Shown: positions 1 to 8,161, numbered from the stretch's first letter. The stretch is 64,000 nt of DNA from Bog-473 sp963843365 (GCA_963843365.1 CAWJKG010000003.1:868001-932000), one strand, 5' to 3'. Numbers and translations: made by a program. Notes: generated by a model from the sequence alone, not told the origin.

Positions 1-810
1 GGCGTGGTCGATGGTCACGTTGCAGACCCGCTGGCAGGCCCCCACGTACATTCCCGAGTCGGAGAAATTGTTGGCGTAGAGGTTGCTCAAGGAGGCGGGG
101 CCCGTGGAGTCGGAGGAGAAGATCCCGTAGAGGGCGCACGTGGCGCACACACTTGGATTCTTTGGATCGCTGCCTTTGAAGTAGGTGGATGTCGCCGTCA
201 GGTAGTTCCCGACATACCCCTTGAGGCCGATCTTGGACGAGCCCGAGCCGCCGTTCCACCAGATCTCGTTGCCGGCATTGCCGCTCCCGGCCAGGAAGTT
301 GCACACGGTCAGGTTGTCGACGCTGACCCCATTGGCCTTCCAGATCAGGATCCCGTTGCGCCCCTTCCCACCCAGCGTGTTCTGATTGGAGGCCGCCGAA
401 CTGCACGGTGTCGATGCCTTGGACAGAGTGCCGTCGACGATCACCGAGTTGCGGTTCATGCCGCGTAGATGGATCCGCGGTGTGGTGATGTCGACACCGC
501 CGTACCAACCGTCGGAGACGTCCGAGGCACTCGGCGCGTCGGCCCCCATGTCTCCTGTTTCGTGGTAGTCGCCCGGGGCGATCAGGATCCAGTCGGAGGG
601 TTTGGCGGCATCCACCGCGGCTTGGATGGTCTTGAAAGTCGACGATTTCGGCGTGGCTATGCCTCCGAATGCCCCGACGTAGAGGACGCGCGGTCCGTTG
701 GTCGCTGCCGAGGCACCACCGGTCACGACGATGCCGGAAAGGGCAACGAGCGGAATGATTCCGACGCAGAGCACCTTGAGGCTACGAATCCGACGATGCG
801 CGCGTTTCAT
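1..810 (-). CDS. Secreted right-handed beta-helix protein, 3' end outside window
   Basis: The reading frame opens at the ATG complementary to 808-810 and is still open at position 1, so only about 270 codons are visible. A G-rich ribosome binding site (GGGGGG) lies just upstream of the ATG. The N-terminus is basic (MKRAHRRIRS) followed by a hydrophobic stretch ending in GGASA, a typical Sec signal peptide of about 36 residues. Next comes a segment with FKTIQAAVDAA and IAPGDYHE, the usual first coil of NosD/pectate-lyase-like parallel beta-helix (DUF1565-type) proteins. Several cysteines (PCSSAAS, VCNF, CATC, CQRVC) suggest disulfides outside the cell. Substrate unknown. The next gene on the same strand is also a beta-helix protein. 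Confidence 0.75.
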   Translation of the reverse strand, partial: MKRAHRRIRSLKVLCVGIIPLVALSGIVVTGGASAATNGPRVLYVGAFGGIATPKSSTFKTIQAAVDAAKPSDWILIAPGDYHETGDMGADAPSASDVSDGWYGGVDITTPRIHLRGMNRNSVIVDGTLSKASTPCSSAASNQNTLGGKGRNGILIWKANGVSVDNLTVCNFLAGSGNAGNEIWWNGGSGSSKIGLKGYVGNYLTATSTYFKGSDPKNPSVCATCALYGIFSSDSTGPASLSNLYANNFSDSGMYVGACQRVCNVTIDHA

Positions 811-895
811 CACTCACCCCCCGCTTGCTCGTGTCCGCGACACGCTAGACGCATCGAACGACGAGGACACGTACTCAACATCGCTACAGCCAAGA

Positions 896-957
896 GGTGC
901 CCCGAACGCCGGGACGGGGGTGACCCGTACGGCACCATGGGGCTACCCAACTGGGTG
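896..957 (+). repeat. Array repeat copy 1 (R1)
   Basis: Core TGCCCCGAACGCCGGGACGG, followed by GGCACCATGGGGCTACCCAA. The second block nearly matches the one after copy R23 (about 16624-16690), so these two copies share an extended form of about 60 bp. It lies between the two beta-helix genes and is well separated from the rest of the array. Confidence 0.8.
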
Positions 958-1025
958 ACCCAAGCCACCGAGTCGAAAACGATCGCGATCGTGGCAGACC
1001 GGCACCTCGGTGTCACCCACGAATC

Positions 1026-1047
1026 GGGGGTGGCGTGTGCCACCCCC
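1026..1047. terminator. Perfect 9-bp hairpin downstream of beta-helix gene
   Basis: GGGGGTGGC, a GTGT loop, then GCCACCCCC: a perfect 9-bp inverted repeat 20 bp beyond the stop of the minus-strand gene ending at 1068. It has no T tract, so it is a hairpin that could serve as a terminator or 3' stabiliser rather than a canonical intrinsic terminator. Confidence 0.5.
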
Positions 1048-1067
1048 GCTCGCTCTGTCGGGCCGCC

Positions 1068-2534
1068 TTAGCTGTACGTCGAGTGCGTCGTTGTAAAGCT
1101 CGGGTTGTTGCTGCCGGGGCCGAGGTAGTTGGCTGGGGCGACCAAGACGCCTGGCAGGGTGTCCGGGAGCATGAGGCCCGGGTCGGAGTTGCTCGAAAAG
1201 GCGCTGTTCACGACCATCGTTGGTCCGTTCCACACGAGCATTCCACCAGCCGTGGTGCCCGCGGAGTTACCTGTCACGACGCTGTGGTTGATCTTCATCG
1301 GCCCGCCTCCAGCAAAGATGCCTCCGCCAACGAATACCGCACTGTTGGCTCGAATGACGGAATAGTTGAGTGTCGTCAGGTCCGTGTTGGACGGCCCGCT
1401 GGACAGGCCCCCACCGTTGCCGAAGAATTGCCCCCCTGCAGTGGAAGCGTTGTTCGAGACCAAGGTCACGTTGAGCGTTGCCGTACCGTTGTTCTGAATA
1501 CCGCCGCCGCTTCCGCCAGTGTTACCTGACACGGTCGAAAAGTTGAGCGTCGCCGTGCCCCCATTCTGGATCCCGCCGCCGGTACTGCCACTTGTGTTAC
1601 CCGACACCGCCGAAGCAATGAGCGTCGCCGTGCCCTCATTGTCGATCCCGCCGCCGTTGTTGAAGGTGCCAGCTGTGTCACCCGAGACAGTCGAACTGAT
1701 GAGCGTCGCCGTGCCGTTGTTCTCGATCCCACCCCCGTTGCCATTGCTGGCTGCGTTACCCGACACCTTCGAACTGATGAGCGTCGCCGTGCCGTTGTTC
1801 TGAATACCGCCGCCGCTTCCGCCAGAGGTGTTACCCGACACAGTCGAACCGTTGAGCGTCAGGGTGCCTTGTAGGTCGTTGTCGATGCCACCACCGTCAC
1901 CACTAGGCCCCCCGACGTTGTTCGAAACGGTGGAATTGTTGAGGGTCAGGCTGGTCGAACCCGTGCAGAGACCGAAGGACTCGAAGCCAGCGTTGCCGCC
2001 ACAATTGAAGATGCCGCCGCTGCCATAGATAGAGGTGGATGTGTTGTTCGACACCGTCGAACTGTTCAGGGTCAACTGACCCTGATTGAACACGCCGCTT
2101 GCCACACCTGCGGTGTTGTGTGTCACAGCCGAGTGGTTCAGGGTCAACGCACCGCTGTTCCAGATGCCACCGCCGATGTTGTCGATACCAACACCGTTCT
2201 GAATGACCAGGTTGTTCAAGACCACGGTTCCAGCCGCGACGTTGAGTGTCGACCCGTACTGAGACGGAACGCCGCCTCCGTCGAGCGTTGCGGGGCCGGA
2301 CAACGTCAAGCTCTTGTCGATGTAGAAGTTGCCCGTGCACGTTCCGCTCACCAGGAGCGTCGAGCCGGCGGGCGCGGAATAGATCGCATCCGCCAAATTG
2401 TCGGCCGGGCAGTTCACCGTGATCCCGGCGGGGCTCGCGCCTGCGGGGGCCGCACCCGAAAGTGCAAGAGAACCGCCTGCCATCAAACTCGCGAGGGCTG
2501 CGACAAAAAGAGCACATGAACCAAAGAAGCGCAT
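1068..2534 (-). CDS. Secreted repetitive beta-helix (polymorphic outer-membrane/adhesin-like) protein
   Basis: I place the start at the ATG complementary to 2532-2534, because from there the protein begins MRFFGSCALFVAALASLMAG and continues as a clear signal peptide to about residue 37 (AGASPAG). The longer frame, back to 2750, would put a basic 72-residue tail before it. The mature part opens with INCPAD-like and LADAIYSAPAGSTLLVSGTC segments, then about twenty turns built on variants of GGGIxNNGTATLxxSTVSGNT, the Asn/Gly/Thr-rich ladder of chlamydial-Pmp-type right-handed beta-helices. About 488 residues. No C-terminal anchor or sorting motif is visible, so it is probably secreted. Function unknown; adhesin or glycan binding is a guess from the fold. 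Confidence 0.75.
   Translation of the reverse strand: MRFFGSCALFVAALASLMAGGSLALSGAAPAGASPAGITVNCPADNLADAIYSAPAGSTLLVSGTCTGNFYIDKSLTLSGPATLDGGGVPSQYGSTLNVAAGTVVLNNLVIQNGVGIDNIGGGIWNSGALTLNHSAVTHNTAGVASGVFNQGQLTLNSSTVSNNTSTSIYGSGGIFNCGGNAGFESFGLCTGSTSLTLNNSTVSNNVGGPSGDGGGIDNDLQGTLTLNGSTVSGNTSGGSGGGIQNNGTATLISSKVSGNAASNGNGGGIENNGTATLISSTVSGDTAGTFNNGGGIDNEGTATLIASAVSGNTSGSTGGGIQNGGTATLNFSTVSGNTGGSGGGIQNNGTATLNVTLVSNNASTAGGQFFGNGGGLSSGPSNTDLTTLNYSVIRANSAVFVGGGIFAGGGPMKINHSVVTGNSAGTTAGGMLVWNGPTMVVNSAFSSNSDPGLMLPDTLPGVLVAPANYLGPGSNNPSFTTTHSTYS
1440..1890 (-). repeat. Tandem imperfect repeats inside beta-helix gene
   Basis: Units of about 60-72 bp repeat in this stretch. On the + strand each carries GAGCGTCGCCGTGCC and an element like TTACCCGACACCGTCGAA. 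They encode successive beta-helix coils of 20-24 residues. High identity between units suggests unit duplication and possible length variation. Confidence 0.75.
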
Positions 2535-2810
2535 GACCAGCCTGCCCGCCCGCTTCTGCGGCAACGGATCGCCGACGCTGCGTTGTGTTCGAACGCCCCT
2601 GATTCTCCTGATTGTCACGACATCCCTCCGTCTCGCTCGCGAGGAGGATCCCCGCTTCCCCATGCCCCAGAGCGATCGCGCCGAGGGTCCGCCGGTCCGT
2701 TCCCCAGCGGTTGCAACGGCAATTTCCCAAAGGGTGGGGGACTCTGTCAACCCTTATCGTCAATCGTCTACGGCAACGGAAGCCCAACGTGGCATCTAGG
2801 GTCGCGGAAC

Positions 2811-3128
2811 GTGGCTGATTCACGTGTTCTTGTCGGCGTCTCGGAGATTGCCGAGCTGCTCGGCGTGTCAAAGCAGCGGGCCTCAGTGCTGTGCGCCCGC
2901 AAGGGTTTCCCCGATCCCGTCGAGCACATCGCGCCCATCGACGCGATAACGGTCGAAATCATCCGCGGCCTGTTCTCGGAGGACAGGACCATTTCGTTCG
3001 ACGAAGCGGTGGAGGCATTGCAATCCCACTCCTACCGTCTCGGCGGCGGCAAGAAGTTGTGGCGGCACGCCGCGGTTGCTGAGTGGGCAGAACGAGAGGG
3101 GCGGACTCTCCGGATCGACGACGAATAG
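2811..3128 (+). CDS. Small helix-turn-helix DNA-binding protein
   Basis: A protein of 105 residues starting at GTG 2811; the frame is open upstream, but the conserved part begins here. Residues 1-40 (VADSRVLVGVSEIAELLGVSKQRASVLCARKGFPDP) form an AlpA/MerR-like winged helix: a VSEIAELLGVSKQRASVL helix-turn-helix followed by the F-P-D-P segment seen in excisionase-type proteins. The rest is acidic and helical, with EAVEALQSH and AVAEWAEREGR, without an identifiable domain. It could regulate the neighbouring beta-helix gene, which diverges from it. The ribosome binding site is weak, so the exact start is uncertain. Confidence 0.65.
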   Translation: MADSRVLVGVSEIAELLGVSKQRASVLCARKGFPDPVEHIAPIDAITVEIIRGLFSEDRTISFDEAVEALQSHSYRLGGGKKLWRHAAVAEWAEREGRTLRIDDE

Positions 3129-3194
3129 GACCCCGTCGATGCAGGCTCTTCGGTTCCTTGCTCGTTCTTGTCTGGTTCCACCTGACGTCTCCAA

Positions 3195-3860
3195 CTAAGG
3201 CAGCTCCCCGATTGCTTTGAAGAGGAGCAGTATGCAGAAGAGAATTTCAACGGCGGCCGTGATCTGGCGAGCATGACCACTCACGAAGTTGTTCAGTCCA
3301 GACAAGACCGGGTCAGCTCTATGGCCAAGAACTACAGCCAGCAGAAGAGGAAGGAGGACCGGAAGCAAGGTGATGAGTATGAGAATGGCTACGATCACCG
3401 ACTTCTCCGTCAGATCGACAGACGAATGAGAGATTTGGTGAAGAGCGGCAAGGAAGAGGACCAGGGTAGAGAAATTGACCAACATCGCGACGGCCCCGAG
3501 ACCCCAGAAGGAAACCGTTGGTGCATCGGCCATTCGCGAAGCCATGCCGTTGTGACTCTCAGCGACCGTGGGTCGCTTGCGAAGAGTCCGAGCCGCCAGA
3601 AGGGCCAGCAACAGGGCTGCTCCCAGGTCAATCGCGGCATCAGTCACCGAGTGGCCTCGGCGGTGCACAACATGTGCGAGCACGGTCAAGCCAAGCAGCG
3701 TGAAGATGATCAGCATGGCTGCTGCACCCCCTGCCACGGCCCAACCCCTCCCGATCGGACGGCGACGACCAGAGAGCACGAGAACCTCTAGAGCGAAGAG
3801 GGTCGGGCTGACCGAGGCGCCCAGAGCCAGTGGCAACACCGTGGTCAGAAGGGTTCCCAC
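3195..3860 (-). CDS. GAP-family (Sap/LysE-like) multipass membrane protein
   Basis: 221 residues with about six hydrophobic segments. The first (TTVLPLALGASVSPTLFALEVLVLSG) has the short N-terminal re-entrant pattern of the LysE/GAP superfamily, which includes the mycobacterial Sap sulfolipid-addressing proteins. Further membrane segments lie near residues 42-64, 75-92, 115-138, 150-172 and 198-219. Proteins of this type are thought to help export lipids or small molecules; the substrate cannot be read from sequence. It starts at ATG 3858-3860 and is not obviously co-transcribed with its neighbours. Confidence 0.65.
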   Translation of the reverse strand: MGTLLTTVLPLALGASVSPTLFALEVLVLSGRRRPIGRGWAVAGGAAAMLIIFTLLGLTVLAHVVHRRGHSVTDAAIDLGAALLLALLAARTLRKRPTVAESHNGMASRMADAPTVSFWGLGAVAMLVNFSTLVLFLAALHQISHSSVDLTEKSVIVAILILITLLPVLLPLLLAVVLGHRADPVLSGLNNFVSGHARQITAAVEILFCILLLFKAIGELP

Positions 3861-3990
3861 CTAGCCAGCCTACGGTTCTGATGAACGGTGACCCGGAGAT
3901 ACTGATGCTCGGGGCGACCTCAACTGCACTGCTTTCTCCCAGGTTCTTCAGATGCTCCTGGCGCGGATTCCTATCTCGTTCTGCGAACAG

Positions 3991-4020
3991 TGAGAGCCTG
4001 TCCCAGTTCACCGGTACTGG
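3991..4020 (+). repeat. Array repeat copy 2 (R2)
   Basis: GAGCCTGTCCCAGTTCACCG followed by GTACTGGGAAG. The first fifteen bases match R23 at 16624. This copy also contains an inverted repeat CCCAGT...ACTGGG with an 8-base loop. Confidence 0.75.
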
Positions 4021-4070
4021 GAAGATCAAGAAGAGCCGCACCCTCCAATGCGGTAGCCGATACTTGAGCC

Positions 4071-4811
4071 GTGCCCATTTCCGAGTTCACCGATCCCCGC
4101 CAGGTTGTGATCTATGACGCTGTGAACTCATACGAGCCTGGAACGCAACCTGAGTTCTATCTTGGCTTAGCTGAAGAGGTCAGAGCCGGGACGGTCATCG
4201 ACCTCGGATGCGGCACGGGCATCATCACCCTCGAGTTCGCAAGGAGGGGCTATCGAACGATCGGGGTCGATCCTTCTTCTCTGATGCTCGAGATGGCCCA
4301 GCAGAAACCCGGGGCGGACAGTGTCCGGTGGGTCCTGGGGGGTGCCGGAGAGCTGGGAACACCGGGTATGGACCTTGTCGTCATGAGCGGCCACGTAGCC
4401 CAGTTCATCTTGGATGATTCCGACTGGCTGGAGACCCTGGCTGGGGTGAGAGAAGCCCTCAGGCCGGGGGGATGCTTGGCCTTCGAGAGCCGTGACCCGC
4501 GAGCGGGGGAGTGGGAACGCTGGACCGGTCGCAGGCGGATAATTCCGGACTCCCCATGTGGCCGGATCGAGTCCTGGACCGAGGTGCGACACGTGGAAGG
4601 CGACGTCGTCCATGCGGTCGGCCACCGACGTCTCTTAGACAGCAACGAGGAGTTGGTCTCACCCTTCGCCCTTCGATTCCGCAGCGAAGAGTTGCTCAGA
4701 CAATCCCTCACCGCGTCGGGATTCTCGGTCGAAGACGTGTTTGGTCACTGGGATAGGCGACCGTCCGGGCCCGGTGAGCGAGAGCTGATCGTCATTGCGA
4801 AGATTCCATAG
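4071..4811 (+). CDS. Class I SAM-dependent methyltransferase
   Basis: 246 residues from GTG 4071. Motif I (TVIDLGCGTG, residues 41-50) is the glycine-rich SAM-binding loop. The acidic end of strand beta-2 is IGVDPSSLMLEMA. Motif IV is near MDLVVMSGHVAQF and the post-motif helix is ALRPGGCLAFESRDP. The C-terminal half (RSEELLRQSLTASGFSVEDVFG) is usual for Methyltransf_25/11 family small-molecule methyltransferases. Substrate unknown. It is the only gene between repeats R2 and R3. Confidence 0.85.
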   Translation: MPISEFTDPRQVVIYDAVNSYEPGTQPEFYLGLAEEVRAGTVIDLGCGTGIITLEFARRGYRTIGVDPSSLMLEMAQQKPGADSVRWVLGGAGELGTPGMDLVVMSGHVAQFILDDSDWLETLAGVREALRPGGCLAFESRDPRAGEWERWTGRRRIIPDSPCGRIESWTEVRHVEGDVVHAVGHRRLLDSNEELVSPFALRFRSEELLRQSLTASGFSVEDVFGHWDRRPSGPGERELIVIAKIP

Positions 4812-4848
4812 CTTGGACCCCGGTTGGCGCCGCGGGCACTCAGGTTCA

Positions 4849-4875
4849 GTCTGCCCCTGTACGCCGGCTATGAGG
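4849..4875 (+). repeat. Array repeat copy 3 (R3)
   Basis: CAGTCTGCCCCTGTACGCCG followed by GCTATG. It lies 38 bp past the methyltransferase stop. Confidence 0.75.
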
Positions 4876-5100
4876 CGAGTCCCGTGGCCGAGGGTGAACA
4901 CACCGGTGGCGACGGACTCAGCATCGGCTGCGAGCCAAGCAGCTCCACCGCGGCTGCGACCGCTCTGCTGAACCGCTCCACGCTTTCTGAGGTCGGAATC
5001 TGCGAGGCAGTGGAATCATCAAGCCTGGTCACTACTCGAGTGGAGGGGTCATAGCCGAACACCCCACGAACACCGCCCACGATGCACGCCGTCTTGTTCG

Positions 5101-5427
5101 TCAGGTCAGCACCCAGAAGAAGACATACTCGTTCCCGACGCTGAGGTGGGCGGCTGACACCTCGGCTTGGCTCACATTCAGCCCAATGGGCGGAGTTGTC
5201 CCAAAGACCTGCTGCCAGGAAATGGGATAGGCCATCACCATGTTGCCGCTCGAATCCCTTTCAGCACCAGCGGGTTGCAACGTTCCCAACACGATGAAGG
5301 TCGAGTCCTGAACGAGCTGGTCGATGGTTGTGTAGCCCGGGTCGTACGGAGTCGGATAGTGAACGATGACCGTCGGGGGAGGTCCTGACGGACCGGGCAG
5401 CACCGAACTCGTTCCACAGCGAGTCAA
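5101..5427 (-). CDS. Hypothetical protein, possibly N-terminally broken
   Basis: A 108-residue frame beginning at TTG 5425-5427. The middle (TIDQLVQDSTFIVLGTLQPAG) and the end (LSVGNEYVFFWVL) look like a small extracytoplasmic beta domain of the kind found in secreted actinobacterial proteins. No signal peptide is in frame. A second frame just upstream (ATG at 5435-5437, MRNLDSLWNEFGAARS) hints that the true N-terminus may be separated by a frameshift. It is the only gene between R3 and R4 and lies on the strand opposite to the methyltransferase. Function not recognised. Confidence 0.45.
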   Translation of the reverse strand: MTRCGTSSVLPGPSGPPPTVIVHYPTPYDPGYTTIDQLVQDSTFIVLGTLQPAGAERDSSGNMVMAYPISWQQVFGTTPPIGLNVSQAEVSAAHLSVGNEYVFFWVLT

Positions 5428-5607
5428 GATTCCTCATTTTCGTGCCACGCAGCTTCCTAAGTGCGACGCGCTCGATTTCCGATGGTCGCAAGTGTCCATC
5501 CGATATTGGATTCAGGCAAAGCCATCTCGTGACCTTGAGGCATCTGAGGCTGAAGTGCCAGCCAGGGCCCCATCAAATCGAACACGCCCACGGGGGGGAA
5601 TCGTACC

Positions 5608-5640
5608 GGTGACCCCGTACGCCGGGACTGGGTGCCACCC
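5608..5640 (+). repeat. Array repeat copy 4 (R4)
   Basis: GGTGACCCCGTACGCCGGGA then CTGGGTGCCACC. Full core with the ACGCCGGG block intact. Confidence 0.8.
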
Positions 5641-5725
5641 TGCGACACATCGGTGACAGGCATGGACCGTCTAGTGGGCCATGATGTGGAGACTTCCAAA
5701 TGGGCAGGTGAAGGAGGGGCAAACG

Positions 5726-6097
5726 TTGAAGCGAGCCGTCGGCATTCTCGGGATTTCTGTCCTATGGCTCGTTGCGGGTTCGGTAAACGCTTCGGCCTCA
5801 ACCGACACGGGGCATGAAGGAACGGTGACGGGGTGGGCCGGTCCATGCGTAGGGACCGCCACCCCTGCTCAATATGCTCGGACCCCCTTCGTTGTGATTC
5901 TGATTCAGGGTCCGAGACTGGTCGCACATCAAAAACTCCACGGTAAGAGCCTCTATCGCTTCAATGCAGCTGCGGGTTCGTACACGCTCGCCGTCTCGGT
6001 GAATGGACTGGCGAGTGGTTCGGTGATTCCCAATCATCGAGTTACCTTTCGCCCCGGCCAGCTCGTCCATGTGAACCTGGTGCCATCCTGTAAATGA
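5726..6097 (+). CDS. Small secreted protein
   Basis: I choose TTG 5726 because AAGGAGGGG (5711-5719), the best ribosome binding site in the array, sits just upstream. From there the protein starts MKRAVGILGISVLWLVAGS and continues through VNASAS, a clean signal peptide; an upstream ATG (5681) would hide it. The mature part is about 100 residues, with one cysteine in GPCVG and one at the C-terminus (VPSCK), and beta-rich sequence (YTLAVSVNG, VTFRPGQLVHVNL) like an Ig-type or carbohydrate-binding fold. Function unknown. It is the only gene between R4 and R5. Confidence 0.65.
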   Translation: MKRAVGILGISVLWLVAGSVNASASTDTGHEGTVTGWAGPCVGTATPAQYARTPFVVILIQGPRLVAHQKLHGKSLYRFNAAAGSYTLAVSVNGLASGSVIPNHRVTFRPGQLVHVNLVPSCK

Positions 6098-6109
6098 GTT
6101 TGACGGCGA

Positions 6110-6140
6110 CCCTGCCCCCGTACGCCGGGTCGATGGGATG
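6110..6140 (+). repeat. Array repeat copy 5 (R5)
   Basis: CCCTGCCCCCGTACGCCGGG followed by TCGATGGGATGG. It begins 13 bp after the secreted-protein stop. Confidence 0.85.
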
Positions 6141-6205
6141 GTTCGACCGATCATGTTGAGGCGTCACCGCAGCGACCCAGCGAAGACTCTCATGCGGGCC
6201 AGTGA

Positions 6206-6607
6206 TTGCGAGGGAATAATGAACAGGTGGTTGAGCCGAATCAGATCGCAGGGTGTTCGGAATACAGCCTTGAACTAGCGGAGACGACGCTGGGTCGAGC
6301 GCTCCCAGCATTACTCCGCGACTTCTATTCACGCAGCAATGGGTTCTTCAATGCTGAAGGACAATGGTGGGTCATATGGCCGCTCAAACAGCTCGTGAGT
6401 GACAATCTTGCCGCCTGGAGCGACACAGATATGCAGCTACCAATGACCCTCTTGGCCTTCGGAGACGATGGAACGGGCGACCCGTTTTGTTGGGATATTT
6501 CAGACGCATCGGGAGCTCACGTCCTCCGTTGGAACTGGATAGACGGCGCCGTCGAAACCGACGAGGGATCGTTCCGCGAGTTTTTGAACGAGTGGACCGA
6601 GCATTGA
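6206..6607 (+). CDS. SMI1/KNR4 (SUKH) family protein, immunity-like
   Basis: 133 residues. The N-terminal half has the SUKH signature: CSEYSLELAETTLGRALPALLRDFYSRSNG, i.e. E-x3-LG-x2-LP-x2-L-x2-FY-x3-NG, followed by the aromatic W-W-x-I-W-P-L segment. The C-terminal half has FGDDGTGDPFCWD and ends FREFLNEWTEH, both usual for the family. SUKH proteins are best known as immunity proteins against contact-dependent or secreted toxins. No toxin gene lies beside it. The start is uncertain between TTG 6206 and GTG 6227; neither has a strong ribosome binding site. Sole gene between R5 and R6. Confidence 0.8.
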   Translation: MRGNNEQVVEPNQIAGCSEYSLELAETTLGRALPALLRDFYSRSNGFFNAEGQWWVIWPLKQLVSDNLAAWSDTDMQLPMTLLAFGDDGTGDPFCWDISDASGAHVLRWNWIDGAVETDEGSFREFLNEWTEH

Positions 6608-6623
6608 CCGTCCCCATTCTGTT

Positions 6624-6650
6624 CGACTGCCCCAGTTCGCCGGGCTTGTG
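6624..6650 (+). repeat. Array repeat copy 6 (R6)
   Basis: CGACTGCCCCAGTTCGCCGG then GCTTGTG. It begins 17 bp past the SUKH stop. Confidence 0.75.
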
Positions 6651-6686
6651 TCGTCCAGATGCTGTGAACCGATGCAGAATGACTAA

Positions 6687-6896
6687 GTGGAAACAATGTG
6701 GGTCAAGGTGATCGGCTGGGACTGTGACCCGATCTGGACACTCGAAGCCACTTCGTGCACGGTTACGTCGGAGGGGCTTCTGACGGTCGCCTTGGTTGAT
6801 GGAACCGCTCGGGAGTTCGGAGAGGGCGAGTGGATCGACATCCGTCCGGCTTCTAACGGGATGAGGTGGGGTCCGACCGGCCCGACATCGCAATAG
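6687..6896 (+). CDS. Small hypothetical protein (about 66-69 aa)
   Basis: The frame fills the interval between R6 and R7. Starts at GTG 6687 or ATG 6696 are both possible. The sequence (MWVKVIGWDCDPIWTLEATS ... TVALVDGTAREFGEGEWIDI) alternates hydrophobic and polar residues like a small all-beta fold. No family recognised. It is kept as a gene because it fits the one-gene-per-interval layout and ends just before the next repeat. Confidence 0.5.
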   Translation: METMWVKVIGWDCDPIWTLEATSCTVTSEGLLTVALVDGTAREFGEGEWIDIRPASNGMRWGPTGPTSQ

Positions 6897-6898
6897 GT

Positions 6899-6925
6899 CA
6901 CTTGCCCCCGTACGCCGGGACAGCG
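6899..6925 (+). repeat. Array repeat copy 7 (R7)
   Basis: CACTTGCCCCCGTACGCCGG then GACAGCG. It starts 3 bp after one gene's stop and ends 2 bp before the stop of the next, converging gene. Confidence 0.85.
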
Positions 6926-6926
6926 C

Positions 6927-7145
6927 CTACGAATGCAGAACGAACACCCTCAGGGCGAGTAATCCAGAGAAAAGAATCAGTCCGATAGCTGAGATCTTGG
7001 AACTCCGCATTCTCTTTGGACGTGCCAGACCGGCCCTCTCCCGCCAGTAGACCGACGCATAGATGGCCGCCAGGACGACGGCGAGGGCCATCATTGCAAC
7101 GAGAAATGGATCTGACCGCTGAACCCAGTCCGTCGCAAGACTCAC
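6927..7145 (-). CDS. Small two-segment membrane protein
   Basis: 72 residues from GTG 7143-7145. There are two hydrophobic segments, FLVAMMALAVVLAAIYASVYW (about residues 14-34) and ISAIGLILFSGLLALRVFVL (about 51-70), joined by a basic loop (RERAGLARPKRMRSSK). This predicts a hairpin with the loop in the cytoplasm. No family recognised. Sole gene between R7 and R8, on the minus strand, although the repeats keep their + orientation. Confidence 0.55.
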   Translation of the reverse strand: MSLATDWVQRSDPFLVAMMALAVVLAAIYASVYWRERAGLARPKRMRSSKISAIGLILFSGLLALRVFVLHS

Positions 7146-7175
7146 GGACGTATTCCATCAGACGGATTCGGGCAG

Positions 7176-7203
7176 GGTGCCCCCGTACGCCGGGATCGTG
7201 ACA
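7176..7203 (+). repeat. Array repeat copy 8 (R8)
   Basis: GGTGCCCCCGTACGCCGGGA then TCGTGACA. One of the copies closest to consensus. Confidence 0.85.
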
Positions 7204-7366
7204 CGCAGTGAGCCGTCTAAACGGCCGGTGGCCTCCTCATCCCATGTAAGTGGATGCCTTGACATCGATATTGGGTACCTGGGGTTTAGCTGAGCGGGTT
7301 GTGAGCGCCGCGACGAATCGTCTGCAATGCTGGTTGGTGGTCGGGGCGGACCACAGGGGAGGAATC

Positions 7367-8106
7367 ATGTTTTTCAGGCGGTTGGCGATATCTGCCGCGG
7401 TGCTTGTCGGGGTCGGGTTGGTAGCGACTCCCGCGGGGGCTACGACTCCAGCTCAGACGAAGTATCTGAATGCCGTTCACAAAGCGGTACCCGCCACTTA
7501 ATCGATCTCCAACAAGAAGCTCATTGGGTTGGGTCAAGCGACGTGCAAGATCTTGAAGTACGCCCCTGTGTCCGTTGAGGCAGGCGTACTTAACGAGTCG
7601 TCCAATTCGTTCCACCTACCTCACGGGAAGGTGAAGGCAGTTCTACGGCTGCGGCGGCAGCATTCTGCCCTTCCCGACTTGCGGCGGTGAAGGCGTACAA
7701 GGCTTCCCCGCCGAAAGCCGCTACAGCGGCTCCAGCGACTACACCCACGACGGCTGCTCCTCCCACCACTACGGCTCCGACTGCTCCGCCTCTGACGCAG
7801 CAGCAGCAGAGCGCACAGGAAGAAGCGAAGCAATATCTGCAAACCGAGGCGTTCTCACAGGCGGGCCTCATCGCCCAGCTGGACTCGCCAGACGGCGGTG
7901 GTTACTCGCAGCAGGATGCGACCATCGCTGTCGACAGCCTCACAACCGACTGGAACGCCGAAGCAGTGCAGTCAGCGAAGGAATACATGCAGACCGAACC
8001 GATGTCGTGCAACGACCTGATCCAGCAACTGGACTCGCCAGATGGTGAGCAGTTCACGGTCGCTCAGGCCACGTATGGGGCGCAACAGGCCGGAGATTGC
8101 GGTTGA
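7367..8106 (+). pseudogene. Broken secreted DUF732-like / Ltp-repeat protein
   Basis: From ATG 7367 (GGAGG just upstream) the frame encodes a signal peptide, MFFRRLAISAAVLVGVGLVA, then a DUF732-like segment. It is stopped by TAA at 7499-7501, where sense would continue SISNKKLIGLGQATCKIL. After about 7635 the sense frame shifts by one and runs on as FCPSRLAAVKAYKASPPKAA, a Pro/Thr linker, and two copies of the Ltp superinfection-exclusion repeat (AKQYLQTEAFSQAGLIAQLD and AKEYMQTEPMSCNDLIQQLD), ending at TGA 8104-8106. Restored, it would be about 245 residues. Ltp repeats occur in a phage lipoprotein that blocks DNA entry and in many actinobacterial surface proteins. Either real decay or two sequence errors explain the breaks. 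Confidence 0.7.
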
Positions 8107-8161
8107 TAACGACGCTTCCGACGGCAACTCGACCCAGACGCATCGGCGAAACCCATCATCG

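Noticed and set aside
3129..3190. Possible repeat copy at GACCCCGTCGATGCAGG
   Set aside because: Too many mismatches in the conserved ACGCCGG part; not counted although a separator would be expected between the HTH and GAP-like genes.
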